A program made the translations under genes and the position numbers. This document shows positions 36,146 through 45,893 of a DNA stretch of 64,000 bases, piece by piece; the first letter of the stretch is position 1, and each line of letters opens with the position of its first letter. Source of the DNA: Albidovulum sp. (GTDB lineage: Bacteria; Pseudomonadota; Alphaproteobacteria; Rhodobacterales; Rhodobacteraceae); contig JAPPFL010000058.1 of NCBI GenBank assembly GCA_028823855.1, positions 28,465 to 92,464 on the forward strand, read 5' to 3'. The notes under the pieces were generated by a model that made no database searches, was not told the origin of the DNA, and saw only the letters and a list, made by a program, of their open reading frames with translations.

Positions 36146-37525
36146 ATGAACATTCTGGAAAACGCGAAAACCTTTGCAATTCGAATTGGCGCAGCGCTTG
36201 CTCTTGGCGGCGCAGTCGCTACAGCGGCATCGGCGGAGCTGTCCGCCGACCAGATCGCGCGGCTGGGAAATGACCTGACTCCGCTCGGCGGGGTGCGGGC
36301 CGGAAATTCCTCGGGCACGATTCCCGATTGGACCGGGGGCATTACGCGTCCGCCGCGAGGCTATAGAATCGGCGAGCACCACCGGGATCCCTACGCCGGC
36401 GACAAGCCGCTCTTTGTAATCTCGCCCGCCAACGTCGACAGGTATCGCAACCGTCTCTCGGTCGGTCATCAGCGCATGCTGGAAACCTACCCGAGCTTCA
36501 GAATGCCGGTGTATCCGACCCGGCGAAGCGCTTCCGCGCCGAACAGGATCTACGATGCAACCCGGCGCATCGCCGCAAACGCGCGGCTGGTTGACGGCGG
36601 CAATGGCGTGGGCAACGCAGTGATCGGAATTCCGTTCCCGATTCCGAAAAACGGCCTTGAAGTGATTTGGAACCACCTGCTGCGCTACCGCGGCGAGTCG
36701 GTTGCGTGCACCTTGGGTCAGGCCGCGGTTACGCGCGGCGGAAACTACAACCTGGTGAAGCAGAGCCTGGAGATCGAACTGCGCTATTCGCTGCCGAATA
36801 TGACGACCGAGCGGCTCGGCAATACGATGATCCTGTACAAGCAAAAGACTCTCTCGCCCGCGCGCCTCGCCGGAGACATCGTCCTGGTGCACGAGACAAT
36901 TAATCAGGTGCGCCAGCCGCGAAACGCATGGACCTACAATCCAGGTCAGCGACGCGTAAGGCGCGCGCCGAACCTCGCCTACGACAATCCCGGAACGTCA
37001 TCGGACGGTTTGCGCACGTCCGATCAGGTCGACATGTTCAATGGAGCGGTGGATCGCTACGACTGGAAACTCGTTGGCAAGCGCGAAATGTACGTTCCCT
37101 ACAATTCGTACCGGCTCCACAGCGACAGGCTGTCGTTTAGCGACATTCTCAAGCCGCTGCATGTGAATCCGAACCACTTGCGCTACGAACTGCACCGGGT
37201 CTGGGTCGTGGAGGCGACGCTGAAGAAGGGCTCGCAGCATATCTACAAGCGACGGACATTCTACGTGGACGAGGATTCGTGGCAAATCCTGGTCGCCGAC
37301 ATCTACGATAATCGGGATCAGCTTTGGCGCGTGTCGGAAGGCCATGTCGTCAACTACTACGAGAAGCCGCTGATTTGGCCGACTCTGGAAGTGCATACCG
37401 ACTTGCAGGCCGGGCGGTATTTCGCATTCGGCCTCGACAACGAGTTCCCCATGTGCACATGGGATACGAAACTGAAGTCCCGCGACTTTACGCCGGCCGC
37501 CCTTCGTCGAGAAGGACGAAGATGA
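36146..37525 (+). CDS. DUF1329 family periplasmic/outer-membrane-associated protein
   Basis: A 459-residue protein with a signal peptide (cleavage near AASAE, about residue 30). The DUF1329 blocks are LTPLGGVRAGNSSGTIPDWTGG, FVISPANVDRYRNRLSVG, GIPFPIPKNGLEVIWNHLLRYRG and RRTFYVDEDSWQILVADIYDNR. The family adopts a LolB-like half barrel and may bind a hydrophobic ligand. It begins 12 bases after the DUF1302 gene, so the two are cotranscribed. Confidence 0.9.
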   Translation: MNILENAKTFAIRIGAALALGGAVATAASAELSADQIARLGNDLTPLGGVRAGNSSGTIPDWTGGITRPPRGYRIGEHHRDPYAGDKPLFVISPANVDRYRNRLSVGHQRMLETYPSFRMPVYPTRRSASAPNRIYDATRRIAANARLVDGGNGVGNAVIGIPFPIPKNGLEVIWNHLLRYRGESVACTLGQAAVTRGGNYNLVKQSLEIELRYSLPNMTTERLGNTMILYKQKTLSPARLAGDIVLVHETINQVRQPRNAWTYNPGQRRVRRAPNLAYDNPGTSSDGLRTSDQVDMFNGAVDRYDWKLVGKREMYVPYNSYRLHSDRLSFSDILKPLHVNPNHLRYELHRVWVVEATLKKGSQHIYKRRTFYVDEDSWQILVADIYDNRDQLWRVSEGHVVNYYEKPLIWPTLEVHTDLQAGRYFAFGLDNEFPMCTWDTKLKSRDFTPAALRREGRR

Positions 37526-37567
37526 GGAGGGAGCCGGCCTGAATCTAGGAAGGCGCAGCGAAGGCTC

Positions 37568-38701
37568 GTGGAGGCCGTTTCGCCGGTAGGCGGTCCTACG
37601 CTCGACGACGATACAAGCGGCCGCCGGGCGGCGCCGGGACGGCATCGCCCGAAATACGAGCGCGTCGCCCGCGGTTTTCAAATTGTTCGACGGAGGCTCG
37701 CGCGACTGCCGCGGACCGCACTATCCGCCGCAACTCCGGCTAGAGTTCTTCCTGAAATTGCCGCTCGGGCCGCGACGGCGATTTGGCTGGCGATCGCCGT
37801 CGGGGGCGAAGCGGCCGCCGACGGCGCCGTCGCGGCGCCGCTTGCCTCGAAGTCGCTTCTGCTCGACGGGGCTGTCGCCGGGTCGCGGCTGGTCGTAGTT
37901 GGAGACCGCGGCCATATCCTGGTTTCATCCGACAACGGCTCGAATTGGAAGCAGGCGAGCGTGCCGACGCGCGTTCTCCTTACCGCGGTACATATGCACG
38001 ACGAGCGAACCGGCTGGGCCGTCGGGCACGACGCGGTGATACTGCGCACGGTCGACGGCGGCGAGACCTGGAAAGTCTTGCACCAGGCGCCCGAAGAAGA
38101 GCTGCCGCTACTGGATGTCTGGTTTCGAGACGAACGTTCCGGCTACGCGGTCGGCGCATACGGCTATTTTCTTGCAACGGACGACGGCGGCGAAAACTGG
38201 GAAGAGCGCGCGATAAGCGAGGACGACTTCCACTTAAACGCGCTTTTGCCGGCCGCGGCGCCGAATCGCGATTCTCAGCGACTGTTCATTGCGGCGGAAG
38301 CGGGGGTCGCCTATCGCTCCGACGACGGCGGCGAAACCTGGCGGGAACTGCCTTCCCCCTACGGCGGCTCGTGGTTCGGCGGTCTCGCTTTCGACGACAA
38401 CCGGGTGCTGCTTGCGGGCCTCAGGGGAAATGCGTTTCTTTCCGCCGACGGCGGCGAAACCTGGACAAGAACCGCCACGAATACGCGCGCGACGTTGACG
38501 AGCGCGATTCAATTGCGGCCCGGCCTCGTTTTGCTGACCGGACTGGAAGGCATCGTGCTGACCAGCCGGGACGGTGGCCGCAGCGTCTCGACACATCGGC
38601 TACAGACGCGAAAGGGGATCTCTTCAGCGCTGCAAATTGACGAACGCAACGTGCTGCTGATCGGCGAATTCGGCATCGAACGATTTTTTCTGGAAGAATG
38701 A
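37568..38701 (+). CDS. YCF48/Hcf136-like beta-propeller protein
   Basis: A 377-residue protein. After an N-terminal extension with a hydrophobic stretch (about residues 55-85, probably the export signal), at least six propeller blades carry Asp-box-type turns: SDNGSNWK, VDGGETWK, DDGGENWE, DDGGETWR, ADGGETWT and RDGGRS. YCF48-like proteins assist membrane-complex assembly in chloroplasts, but in proteobacteria this member travels with DUF1302/DUF1329/MMPL genes and its role there is unknown. The true start is uncertain; an internal start closer to the signal is possible. Confidence 0.82.
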   Translation: MEAVSPVGGPTLDDDTSGRRAAPGRHRPKYERVARGFQIVRRRLARLPRTALSAATPARVLPEIAARAATAIWLAIAVGGEAAADGAVAAPLASKSLLLDGAVAGSRLVVVGDRGHILVSSDNGSNWKQASVPTRVLLTAVHMHDERTGWAVGHDAVILRTVDGGETWKVLHQAPEEELPLLDVWFRDERSGYAVGAYGYFLATDDGGENWEERAISEDDFHLNALLPAAAPNRDSQRLFIAAEAGVAYRSDDGGETWRELPSPYGGSWFGGLAFDDNRVLLAGLRGNAFLSADGGETWTRTATNTRATLTSAIQLRPGLVLLTGLEGIVLTSRDGGRSVSTHRLQTRKGISSALQIDERNVLLIGEFGIERFFLEE

Positions 38702-38821
38702 TAACCCTATGGACGCTTTTCCACCTTCCGATCGAAGCGCGACAGCCGCCGCGATTCAGTCGCCGCGCCGCCAATCGCTGACGAACTTCGGTTTTAGCCG
38801 GCTTGCGTCAGGGTTTTTCCG

Positions 38822-41149
38822 TTGACCGAGTTTGTAGAAAAAATCCTGTTCACTCGACGCCGATTGGTGCTCGTGGCCTTTGCGCTGGCGACCCTCGCAA
38901 TGGGCTGGTTCGCATCGGGGCTGCGCATCGATGCGGGATTCACCAAGCTGGTTCCCGTCGAGCACGAATACATGCGCACGTTTCTGCAGTATCGGGACGA
39001 GTTCGGGGGCGCAGACCGCGTCGTAATCGCGGTCATGGCGAGAGACGGCGACATCTTTACGCCAGAGTTCTTCGCGGCGATGAAGGTGGTAACGGACGAG
39101 ACGTTCTTTTTGCCCGGCGTGGATAGGGCGCAGGTATTTTCCTTCCTCACTCCCAACGTGCGCTTTATTGAAGTCGTCGAGGACGGAATTGCCGCCGGAA
39201 ACGTGATGCCGCCGGACTTTGAGCCGACAGAGGCCGGTTTTGCGCGCGTGCGGGAGAACATCGTCAAGGCGGGCCTCGTAGGCCGCCTGGTTGCAAACGA
39301 CTTTTCGGGCGCGATCGTTACCGCCAGGCTGCAGGAGTTCAATCCGAATACCGGCGAGAGGCTGGACTATTTCGAGGTGGCTCGCGACCTGGAGCAGATT
39401 CGCGCCGATATCGGCGCCAGCCCTGATATCGGAAAGCACGTCGACCTCCACATTATCGGCTTCGCCAAGATTATAGGAGACATCGCGGACGGCGCAATCA
39501 AAGTTGTCGCGTTCTTCGGAATCACATTCTTGATCACCGCCCTCTTCGTGTATTCCTATACCAAGTCGATTCGACTGACGCTGGCGCCGCTGGCCTGCTC
39601 GATGATCGCAGTCGTGTGGCAGCTTGGCGGAGTTACCGGACTCGGATTCGGCATCGATCCCATGTCCATCCTCCTGCCGTTCCTCGTGTTCGCGATAGGC
39701 GTCAGCCACGGGGTTCAGATGGTGAGCTCGGTCCGCGCGGAAGCCGCCGCCGGAGCGAGCGGACTAGATGCCGCGCGCGCGAGCGTTCGCCGCCTCCTTT
39801 TTCCAGGTGCGGTGGCTCTCGTTTCCGACTCCGTCGGCTTCATTTCAATCTCGCTTATCGAGGTGCAGGTCATCAAAGAGATCGCGATCACGGCTAGCCT
39901 CGGCATCGCCGCGATCATTCTAACCAATTTGGGCTTGCTGCCGGTCCTTCTCTCCTACTTCGACGCAGACGAGAAAGAACGCCTCGCGGCGCGGGAGCGC
40001 GACAGCAGCCTGCGGGTCGTGTGGTCGCTCGTAGCGCGGGTCGCTCGCCGCGGCCCGGCCGCCGTCGTGATCGGCTGCGCGGCGCTCCTGTTGGCCGGAG
40101 GAGCGTATTTGGCGCCGCAGGTCCGGATAGGCGACGAGCATCGGGGCGTGCCCGAACTTCGCGCCGAATCCGTTTACAATGTCGATTCAGCCGTGATTAC
40201 GGATAATTTCGGAATTGGCGTCGACGTGCTGACAGTGATTTCGGAGACAGTGGAGGAAGGCTGCATCGAATTCGACGTGATGCGCGCGCTCGACGAATTC
40301 GAATGGCACATGCTCAACGTAGAGGGCGTTCAATCCGTAAGCGGACTTGCGGGCGTCGCCCGAAATATCAACGCCAACTGGAATGAAGGCAGTCTGAAAT
40401 GGAAAACTCTTCCGCGCAACACCTATATGCTGGTGCAGTCCGTTTCTCCGGTTCCGACCAGCAGCGGTCTGCTTAACCACGATTGCAGCGTCATGCCGGT
40501 TTCGATCTTTACGGCGGACCACAAGGCCGAAACTATTCAGCGCGTCGTCCAGGCCGTCAAGGAATTCAATATTGCGAATGCCGGCGAACGCATTTCGTTC
40601 CGCCTTGCATCGGGCAACATCGGCGTCATGGCGGCTACCAACGAGGAAGTCGAGGCATCGCAGTTTCCGATTCTCGCGTACGTCTACGCTGCCGTGATCG
40701 CGCTATGCCTGATCTCGTTCCGCTCCCTGGCGGCGACGGCCTGCATCATAATCCCGCTGGCGGGAGTCTCGATTCTTGCCTACGCGCTAATGGTGCTCCT
40801 TGAGATCGGCCTCAAGGTCTCCACTCTTCCTGTCGCGGCTCTTGGCGTCGGCATCGGCGTCGACTACGGGATTTACATTTACGGGCGGCTGCGCACGCAC
40901 CTTGAACAGGGGCTCGACTTCGCGGAGGCCTATGAGCGAACGCTTGCGACAACCGGAGCGGGAGTGGTGCTCACCGGCTTGACGCTGGCGGCGGGCGTCG
41001 CGACTTGGATCGTGGCCCCCCTCAAGTTTCAGGCCGATATGGGCACGGTGCTGACCTTCATGTTTCTCGTCAACATGATCGGCGCCGTCGTCCTTCTGCC
41101 GGCTCTCGGCGCGTGGCTGGTCAGGCCTGGGAAGAAAAAGGGCGCATAG
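38822..41149 (+). CDS. MMPL/RND-family transporter
   Basis: A 775-residue inner-membrane protein with two repeats of one plus five transmembrane helices. Helices lie at about 12-32, 225-350 and 405-430 and in the 620-770 block, with two periplasmic loops between. VFAIGVSHGVQMVSS and ALGVGIGVDYGIYIYGRLR carry the sterol-sensing/RND-like conserved motifs. The start is TTG at 38822. MMPL proteins move lipids or hydrophobic compounds. With the DUF1302 barrel and DUF1329 protein it could form a transport route across the envelope, which is inference. Confidence 0.9.
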   Translation: MTEFVEKILFTRRRLVLVAFALATLAMGWFASGLRIDAGFTKLVPVEHEYMRTFLQYRDEFGGADRVVIAVMARDGDIFTPEFFAAMKVVTDETFFLPGVDRAQVFSFLTPNVRFIEVVEDGIAAGNVMPPDFEPTEAGFARVRENIVKAGLVGRLVANDFSGAIVTARLQEFNPNTGERLDYFEVARDLEQIRADIGASPDIGKHVDLHIIGFAKIIGDIADGAIKVVAFFGITFLITALFVYSYTKSIRLTLAPLACSMIAVVWQLGGVTGLGFGIDPMSILLPFLVFAIGVSHGVQMVSSVRAEAAAGASGLDAARASVRRLLFPGAVALVSDSVGFISISLIEVQVIKEIAITASLGIAAIILTNLGLLPVLLSYFDADEKERLAARERDSSLRVVWSLVARVARRGPAAVVIGCAALLLAGGAYLAPQVRIGDEHRGVPELRAESVYNVDSAVITDNFGIGVDVLTVISETVEEGCIEFDVMRALDEFEWHMLNVEGVQSVSGLAGVARNINANWNEGSLKWKTLPRNTYMLVQSVSPVPTSSGLLNHDCSVMPVSIFTADHKAETIQRVVQAVKEFNIANAGERISFRLASGNIGVMAATNEEVEASQFPILAYVYAAVIALCLISFRSLAATACIIIPLAGVSILAYALMVLLEIGLKVSTLPVAALGVGIGVDYGIYIYGRLRTHLEQGLDFAEAYERTLATTGAGVVLTGLTLAAGVATWIVAPLKFQADMGTVLTFMFLVNMIGAVVLLPALGAWLVRPGKKKGA

Positions 41150-42132
41150 CCCGCTATCGCAATAGTCGAAACGCGAAATTCACCAGGCATTTCTGCCGAA
41201 TAGAATCCTGCGCGTATTCAATCGCGCCGTAGTTCCGAGAATGTCGACCGTTCAGGTCCCGTTGCGAAGGAATTCGAAATCTGAAAACTCGGTTGACCGG
41301 TCCCGATATCGCGCTCGATCGCGGTCGAAGGCCTAAATCGAACGAGCGGAACAATGGGGCTGCCGACCCCTGGCGCGTCGCGTTGCCAAGACGTCCGCCG
41401 AAGTCCCAATTCGGCGCTGAAACGAATTGGTTGCGCACGAGCGTAAAGATCTCGAAAAAACGCGGAAAATTTGGGCGGCGGCAAATTGCCGCGCGCTAAA
41501 ACGGATGCAAAAGGAAAAAGTGACGGGCATGTCGAGTAATTCCTTTGCATAGCGGCGGATTGCCTAAGGTGGGCGAGGCGACGATCGAATGCCGTTAAGG
41601 GTCCGGCGGAAATAGTAGCGCGTATCGCGCGGTCGGACCGCCAATGCGCCATTCATTAAGCCGGCCCTCCTAATTGGCGCGTGCCGAACGCGCCTGGATG
41701 CGAATTTGGATTTGATCGCCGAAACCGAGTATAGCGAGAGAACGAGAAATTAATTCAAGGGCGCTCGCTCCCCATGCGGCTTCGGCATGCCGGTATCCCG
41801 ATCCTATCGCCCTACTCCTTCCGCGATTCGGGAAACGCTGCATGCCCGGCTTCCTTTTCGTTAAATTTACTCGGGCGCGGCATGCCGCGAAATCAACTCG
41901 CTCGCGCGACGGCGCAACGGCTGCCGGCTTGCACCGAATCCGGCAGCCGGAGCCGGAGCATTGACGAGATCGTTGACGATTCGGATGATTTCTCCTAGAC
42001 GGACAGTCGCTCGCCAGCGTAACCGCGCGGGCGGTTGGCCGGGGGCTCGGACGCCAACGGGCCCTGGCGGCGCGCACGGATGCGACGGGTGCCCGCGTCG
42101 GTCGCAACGTGCCGAAATGCAAAGGATTTTTC
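41150..42132. other. 983-base intergenic region before ffh
   Basis: Frames of up to 144 codons exist on both strands, but they show no motifs or SD sites. An 8-bp perfect dyad (GCTGCCGG / CCGGCAGC, 41920-41947) without a T-run lies just upstream of a possible ffh promoter. Nothing else was recognised. Confidence 0.4.
41961..41989 (+). promoter_or_regulatory. Possible sigma-70 promoter for ffh
   Basis: TTGACG (-35) and GATGAT (-10, four of six matches) are separated by 17 bases. TTGACGA is repeated 12 bases later, so the assignment of the -35 is not unique. Transcription would start about 135 bases before ffh. Confidence 0.35.
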
Positions 42133-43614
42133 ATGTTCGAAAGTCTATCGGACCGTCTATCGGGAGTATTGGACAAGCTAACTCGCCAAGGCGTTCTGAC
42201 GGAGGCCGAAGTCTCCGCCGCACTTCGCGAAGTAAGGCTGGCTCTGCTGGAGGCGGACGTTTCTCTGCCCGTGGTCAAAAACTTCATCAGATCGACTCAG
42301 CGCAAGGCGACCGGGCAGGCGGTCATGCGTTCCGTGGCGCCGGGCAATCAGGTCATCAAGATCGTCCATGACGAATTGATTGCGGTTCTCGCCGGAAGCG
42401 AAGAAGAGAATAGCGAGCTAAGAATCGCAAACCCGCCGGCGCCCGTTCTCATGGTTGGCCTGCAAGGATCCGGCAAAACCACGACGACCGCGAAAATCGC
42501 CAAGCGCATCGCGGAGCAAGACGGAAAGCGCATTCTCATGGCATCGCTCGATACGCGGCGCCCCGCGGCGATGGAGCAATTGGAAGTGCTCGGCCGGCAG
42601 GCCGGTATCGAAACTTTGCCGATCATGCAGGGGCAAAGCGCCGTCCAGATCGCCAACCGCGCGATGCAGCACGCTTCGCTAAACGGATTTGATGTCTATA
42701 TTCTCGATACGGCCGGCCGTTTGCATATAGACGATGTGCTGATGGACGAAGTCCAGGCCGTGAGGGACGCCGTCGTTCCCCGCGAAACCCTTTTGGTCGT
42801 AGACGGCTTGACAGGGCAGGACGCCGTCAATGTCGCTAGAGAATTCGACGGCAAGATCGGAATATCCGGCGTCGTGCTAACGAGAATGGACGGCGACGGC
42901 CGAGGCGGCGCGGCGCTAAGCATGCGAGCGATCACCGGAAAGCCGATCAAATTCATCGGCACGGGCGAGAAGCTGGACGCCCTCGGCACATTCGAACCGG
43001 AGCGCATCGCCGCTCGAATTCTGGGCATGGGCGACATCGTCGCGCTTGTCGAAAAAGCCGCCGCGACCTTGGAGAAGGAACAGAACGAGCGGATGATGCG
43101 GCGCATGCAGAAGGGCCAGTTCAACATGAACGACTTTCGCTCGCAGCTCGAAAACATGGAAAAAATGGGCGGCTTCGGCGGAATGATGTCGATGATGCCC
43201 GGCATGGGAAAATTCGCGAAGCAAGCCGCGAACGCGGGTCTGGACGACAGGTTCATCAAGCGTCAAATTGCGCTGATCAACTCGATGACCCGGAAGGAGA
43301 GGGCCAATCCGAAAATCCTTCAGGCAAGCAGGAAAAAAAGAATTGCTGCAGGCGCGGGACTGGAAGTCTCCGATCTAAATCAGCTTTTGAAGGTGCACCG
43401 CCAGATGTCGGATGCAAGCAAGAAACTGGCGCGAGGCGGAATGAAAGGCGCGCTTTCGGCCTTGATCGGCAAGCAGCCCGGCGTCGCCGATATGCAGGGT
43501 ATGCAGCTGCCGACCGGCGGTGGCGGCGCGCTGCCGCCCGAACTGCAGAACATGATTGCGGGCGGGAGCCCCGGAGCGGGAATCCCGAAATTTCCGTTCA
43601 GCGGCCGCAGGTAG
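42133..43614 (+). CDS. ffh: Signal recognition particle protein Ffh (SRP54)
   Basis: A 493-residue GTPase that binds 4.5S RNA and signal sequences and delivers ribosomes to FtsY. The N domain begins MFESLSDRLSGVLDKL. G-domain motifs are GLQGSGKTTTTAK, DTRRPAA, LDTAGR and TRMDGDGRGGAAL. The Met-rich M domain runs from about residue 300 (MMRRMQKGQFNMNDF, GGMMSMMPGMG). ATG at 42133 matches the conserved N-terminus; a longer frame adds eight residues. rpsP does not follow, so the usual ffh-rpsP-rimM-trmD order is broken here. Confidence 0.97.
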   Translation: MFESLSDRLSGVLDKLTRQGVLTEAEVSAALREVRLALLEADVSLPVVKNFIRSTQRKATGQAVMRSVAPGNQVIKIVHDELIAVLAGSEEENSELRIANPPAPVLMVGLQGSGKTTTTAKIAKRIAEQDGKRILMASLDTRRPAAMEQLEVLGRQAGIETLPIMQGQSAVQIANRAMQHASLNGFDVYILDTAGRLHIDDVLMDEVQAVRDAVVPRETLLVVDGLTGQDAVNVAREFDGKIGISGVVLTRMDGDGRGGAALSMRAITGKPIKFIGTGEKLDALGTFEPERIAARILGMGDIVALVEKAAATLEKEQNERMMRRMQKGQFNMNDFRSQLENMEKMGGFGGMMSMMPGMGKFAKQAANAGLDDRFIKRQIALINSMTRKERANPKILQASRKKRIAAGAGLEVSDLNQLLKVHRQMSDASKKLARGGMKGALSALIGKQPGVADMQGMQLPTGGGGALPPELQNMIAGGSPGAGIPKFPFSGRR

Positions 43615-43661
43615 CGCCGCCGGCAGGGTTTTCTTGGATGGATGGCGAGCAGCGGGCAGCG

Positions 43662-44207
43662 CTACGGCGACCCGCCGCGTGAAATCGCGCGTCCGGTCCC
43701 CGATAACCCGATTGAACCGATCGGGCGCCAGTCTTCGACGGGGACGGCGCCGGACGCTCGAACTACCATCGCTCTTTCAAAACGAAGCGTTTTAGGCAGC
43801 GCGCGGCTAGCCAGTTCCAGCATTTGCTTATTCTTGCCGGCGGCGAAATGTCCGTAGGCCGCGCTAAAATGCGGGTTGAATCGGCTTGAATTCGAATTCG
43901 GTGCCAAGAGCTCTTCCGCGCGCAAGCGCAGATTCGCGAGCCTGTCGGAGGGCTTCGGAAGCAAGTAAACCGACTTGAAAAAAGCGTTTTCCGTTCCGGT
44001 TGAAACCATTTCAAGTTCGAACTGCGGGAGTCGCTCGAACGCCGCGGCGAGCAGTTCGAGGACGATGCCCGCTTCAAGCCGGATTCCGCTCAGGACGGTA
44101 AGATGAGGCTCGAAGCTCGGCCCTCCGCCGATCGCCGATAGTCTTTCGACAAGCTCGCGCAACTCGCTAAGTTCGGGTTCTTCCGGAACTATCCAAGTGC
44201 AATGCAT
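43662..44207 (-). CDS. 2H phosphoesterase (2'-5' RNA ligase / cyclic phosphodiesterase-like)
   Basis: A 181-residue protein with the two catalytic H-x-T/S motifs of the 2H superfamily: HLT (H35) and HFS (H113), at the usual spacing. Such enzymes open 2',3'-cyclic phosphates or ADP-ribose 1',2'-cyclic phosphate; the resemblance is to plant-type cyclic phosphodiesterases. ATG at 44207 was chosen because MHCTWIVPEE begins the first strand; the upstream TTG frame adds only nine residues. It converges on ffh, and no functional partner is evident. Confidence 0.8.
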   Translation of the reverse strand: MHCTWIVPEEPELSELRELVERLSAIGGGPSFEPHLTVLSGIRLEAGIVLELLAAAFERLPQFELEMVSTGTENAFFKSVYLLPKPSDRLANLRLRAEELLAPNSNSSRFNPHFSAAYGHFAAGKNKQMLELASRALPKTLRFERAMVVRASGAVPVEDWRPIGSIGLSGTGRAISRGGSP

Positions 44208-44549
44208 GGCGGAGAATTCCTCCCGCGCTTCCAATGCGCGCCCATCGACCGCCCGGCTATAATTCGCCGCGCAGCAATCGCTTCATCGGGAATCCGATGG
44301 CGCGGCAGCGGGTTGCCCTACCGCGCGCCGAGGATTCCATGGCTCATTTAACGGAACGACGGATGCCCTGAGCTTTCGCCCGCCGATCGCGTCCCGCGCG
44401 AAGCATCGGCGCTAGCTCGAATCCGGAATGAAACCCGCGACAAAGCGCCGCCGATGTCGCGCGGCCGCGCGTGAATGTCCTCGGACGACGCGCCGTCGAC
44501 GCCTTCCGCTGCGAGGGCTTTATGCAAGATGCTCGCGTTCCCGGTCATT
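44208..44549. other. 342-base gap after mtaB
   Basis: A 66-codon minus-strand frame starts one base after the mtaB stop, but it has no SD and no homology and is Ser/Arg-rich. ftsY, often found after mtaB in Alphaproteobacteria, is not here. Confidence 0.4.
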
Positions 44550-45893
44550 CTAGGCTCGATTTACTAGCGCCTGGCGGGGATTGTAACTCTTCGATGCCGC
44601 CGTTTTCGGTTCGAAGCGATGCTCATCATGCGCCAGCAGCCTGGAATCCCTTCTCGACGAGATGACCGCATCGACGAGCCGGCCCGGCTCCTGGTCCGTG
44701 CCGAACTCGATCTCGGCGAAGTTTTCCGCGCGACCGATGCGCGAAGTTTCCATGAGCGCCCGGCGTTGCATTCCAACTTGCCCGTCTAACAGAAGTTCAA
44801 CGCGTTTCGAGCCCGCCGATCTCAATCGCGCGGCCCTTTCGCGTATCGCTTCCCCGGCTACTTGCGGCATTCTGGCTGCGGGCGTTCCTTCGCGCCTGCT
44901 GAAGGGGAACACATGAAGCCAGGTTAGCCCGCAATTCTCGATCAATTCCAGCGTATTCCGGAACATGGATTCGGTTTCTGTCGGAAATCCAGCGATGAAG
45001 TCGGCTCCGAAGGCTATTTCCGGGCGCAGCCGCCTCGCTTCGTCGCAGAACGCTATTGCATCCTCGCGGCTATGTCGCCGCTTCATTCGCTTGAGGATCA
45101 AATTGTCTCCAGACTGCAGCGACAAATGCAGGTGCGGCATCATTCTCTTTTCGCTTGCAAGAACCGCCAGAAGCTCTGGATCCGCTTCAACCGGGTCGAT
45201 GGACGAAAGCCGCAATCTCGGAAGATCCGGCGCCGAAGCGAGCACCGCCGCCACGAGATCGCCAAGCCGGCCGCCATCGTCCAGGTCTTCGCCCCAGCCG
45301 GTCAGATCCACGCCGGTCAAAACCACTTCATTAAATCCTCCGCCAACGAGAGACTTGACCTGCTCAACCACTTCGGCGGCGGGAACGGACCTCGAATTGC
45401 CTCTCCCGAACGGAATAATGCAGAAAGTACATCTATGGTCGCAGCCATTTTGCACCTGGACATATGCCCTCGCTCTTCCGCCGAACCCCGAGATCGAATG
45501 GACGGGGGAATCGGATGCCGACATGATGTCGTCCACTTGCCTTATGCCCGGATTCTCCCCGTCGCTCCTCGAAGCGGCAATTTCGCTCCAGGTCTTTCGC
45601 GCGAGTTTGCGGCTATTGCCGACTACGGCATCGACTTCCGCCATGGAAGAATAGGCATCGGGATCTATTTGAACCGCGCATCCGGTCGCAATCATTGTCG
45701 CGCGAGGGTTGGCGCGCGCGAGCCTTCTGATTGCCTGCCTGGACTTGCGAACGGCCTCCGCCGTCACGGCGCAAGTATTGACGATTACGGCATCTTCCAA
45801 GCCGGCTTCCGCCGACAGTTCTCTCATCGCTTCGGTTTCGTAAGCATTGAGTCGGCATCCGAGCGAAAAAAACCTGCTGTTCGCCTCGTTCAT
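44550..45893 (-). CDS. mtaB: tRNA t6A37 methylthiotransferase MtaB
   Basis: A 447-residue radical-SAM enzyme that converts t6A37 to ms2t6A in tRNA. The N-terminal cluster cysteines are in SLGCRLNAYE, VNTCAVT and TGCAVQ. The radical-SAM motif is CDHRCTFCIIPFGRG. SLQSGDNLILKRMKRRHSREDA and the C-terminal TRAM-like part follow. ATG at 45893 overlaps the dapF stop (ATGA), which indicates coupling. A basic C-terminal tail of about 25 residues has no obvious role. Confidence 0.93.
   Translation of the reverse strand: MNEANSRFFSLGCRLNAYETEAMRELSAEAGLEDAVIVNTCAVTAEAVRKSRQAIRRLARANPRATMIATGCAVQIDPDAYSSMAEVDAVVGNSRKLARKTWSEIAASRSDGENPGIRQVDDIMSASDSPVHSISGFGGRARAYVQVQNGCDHRCTFCIIPFGRGNSRSVPAAEVVEQVKSLVGGGFNEVVLTGVDLTGWGEDLDDGGRLGDLVAAVLASAPDLPRLRLSSIDPVEADPELLAVLASEKRMMPHLHLSLQSGDNLILKRMKRRHSREDAIAFCDEARRLRPEIAFGADFIAGFPTETESMFRNTLELIENCGLTWLHVFPFSRREGTPAARMPQVAGEAIRERAARLRSAGSKRVELLLDGQVGMQRRALMETSRIGRAENFAEIEFGTDQEPGRLVDAVISSRRDSRLLAHDEHRFEPKTAASKSYNPRQALVNRA

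Noticed and set aside
41920..41947. 8-bp dyad upstream of ffh as a terminator
   Set aside because: No T-run follows, and the MMPL gene it would serve ends about 770 bases earlier.
44348..44548. 66-codon frame one base after the mtaB stop, possible ftsY start
   Set aside because: The sequence has no FtsY or other recognisable feature and no SD.
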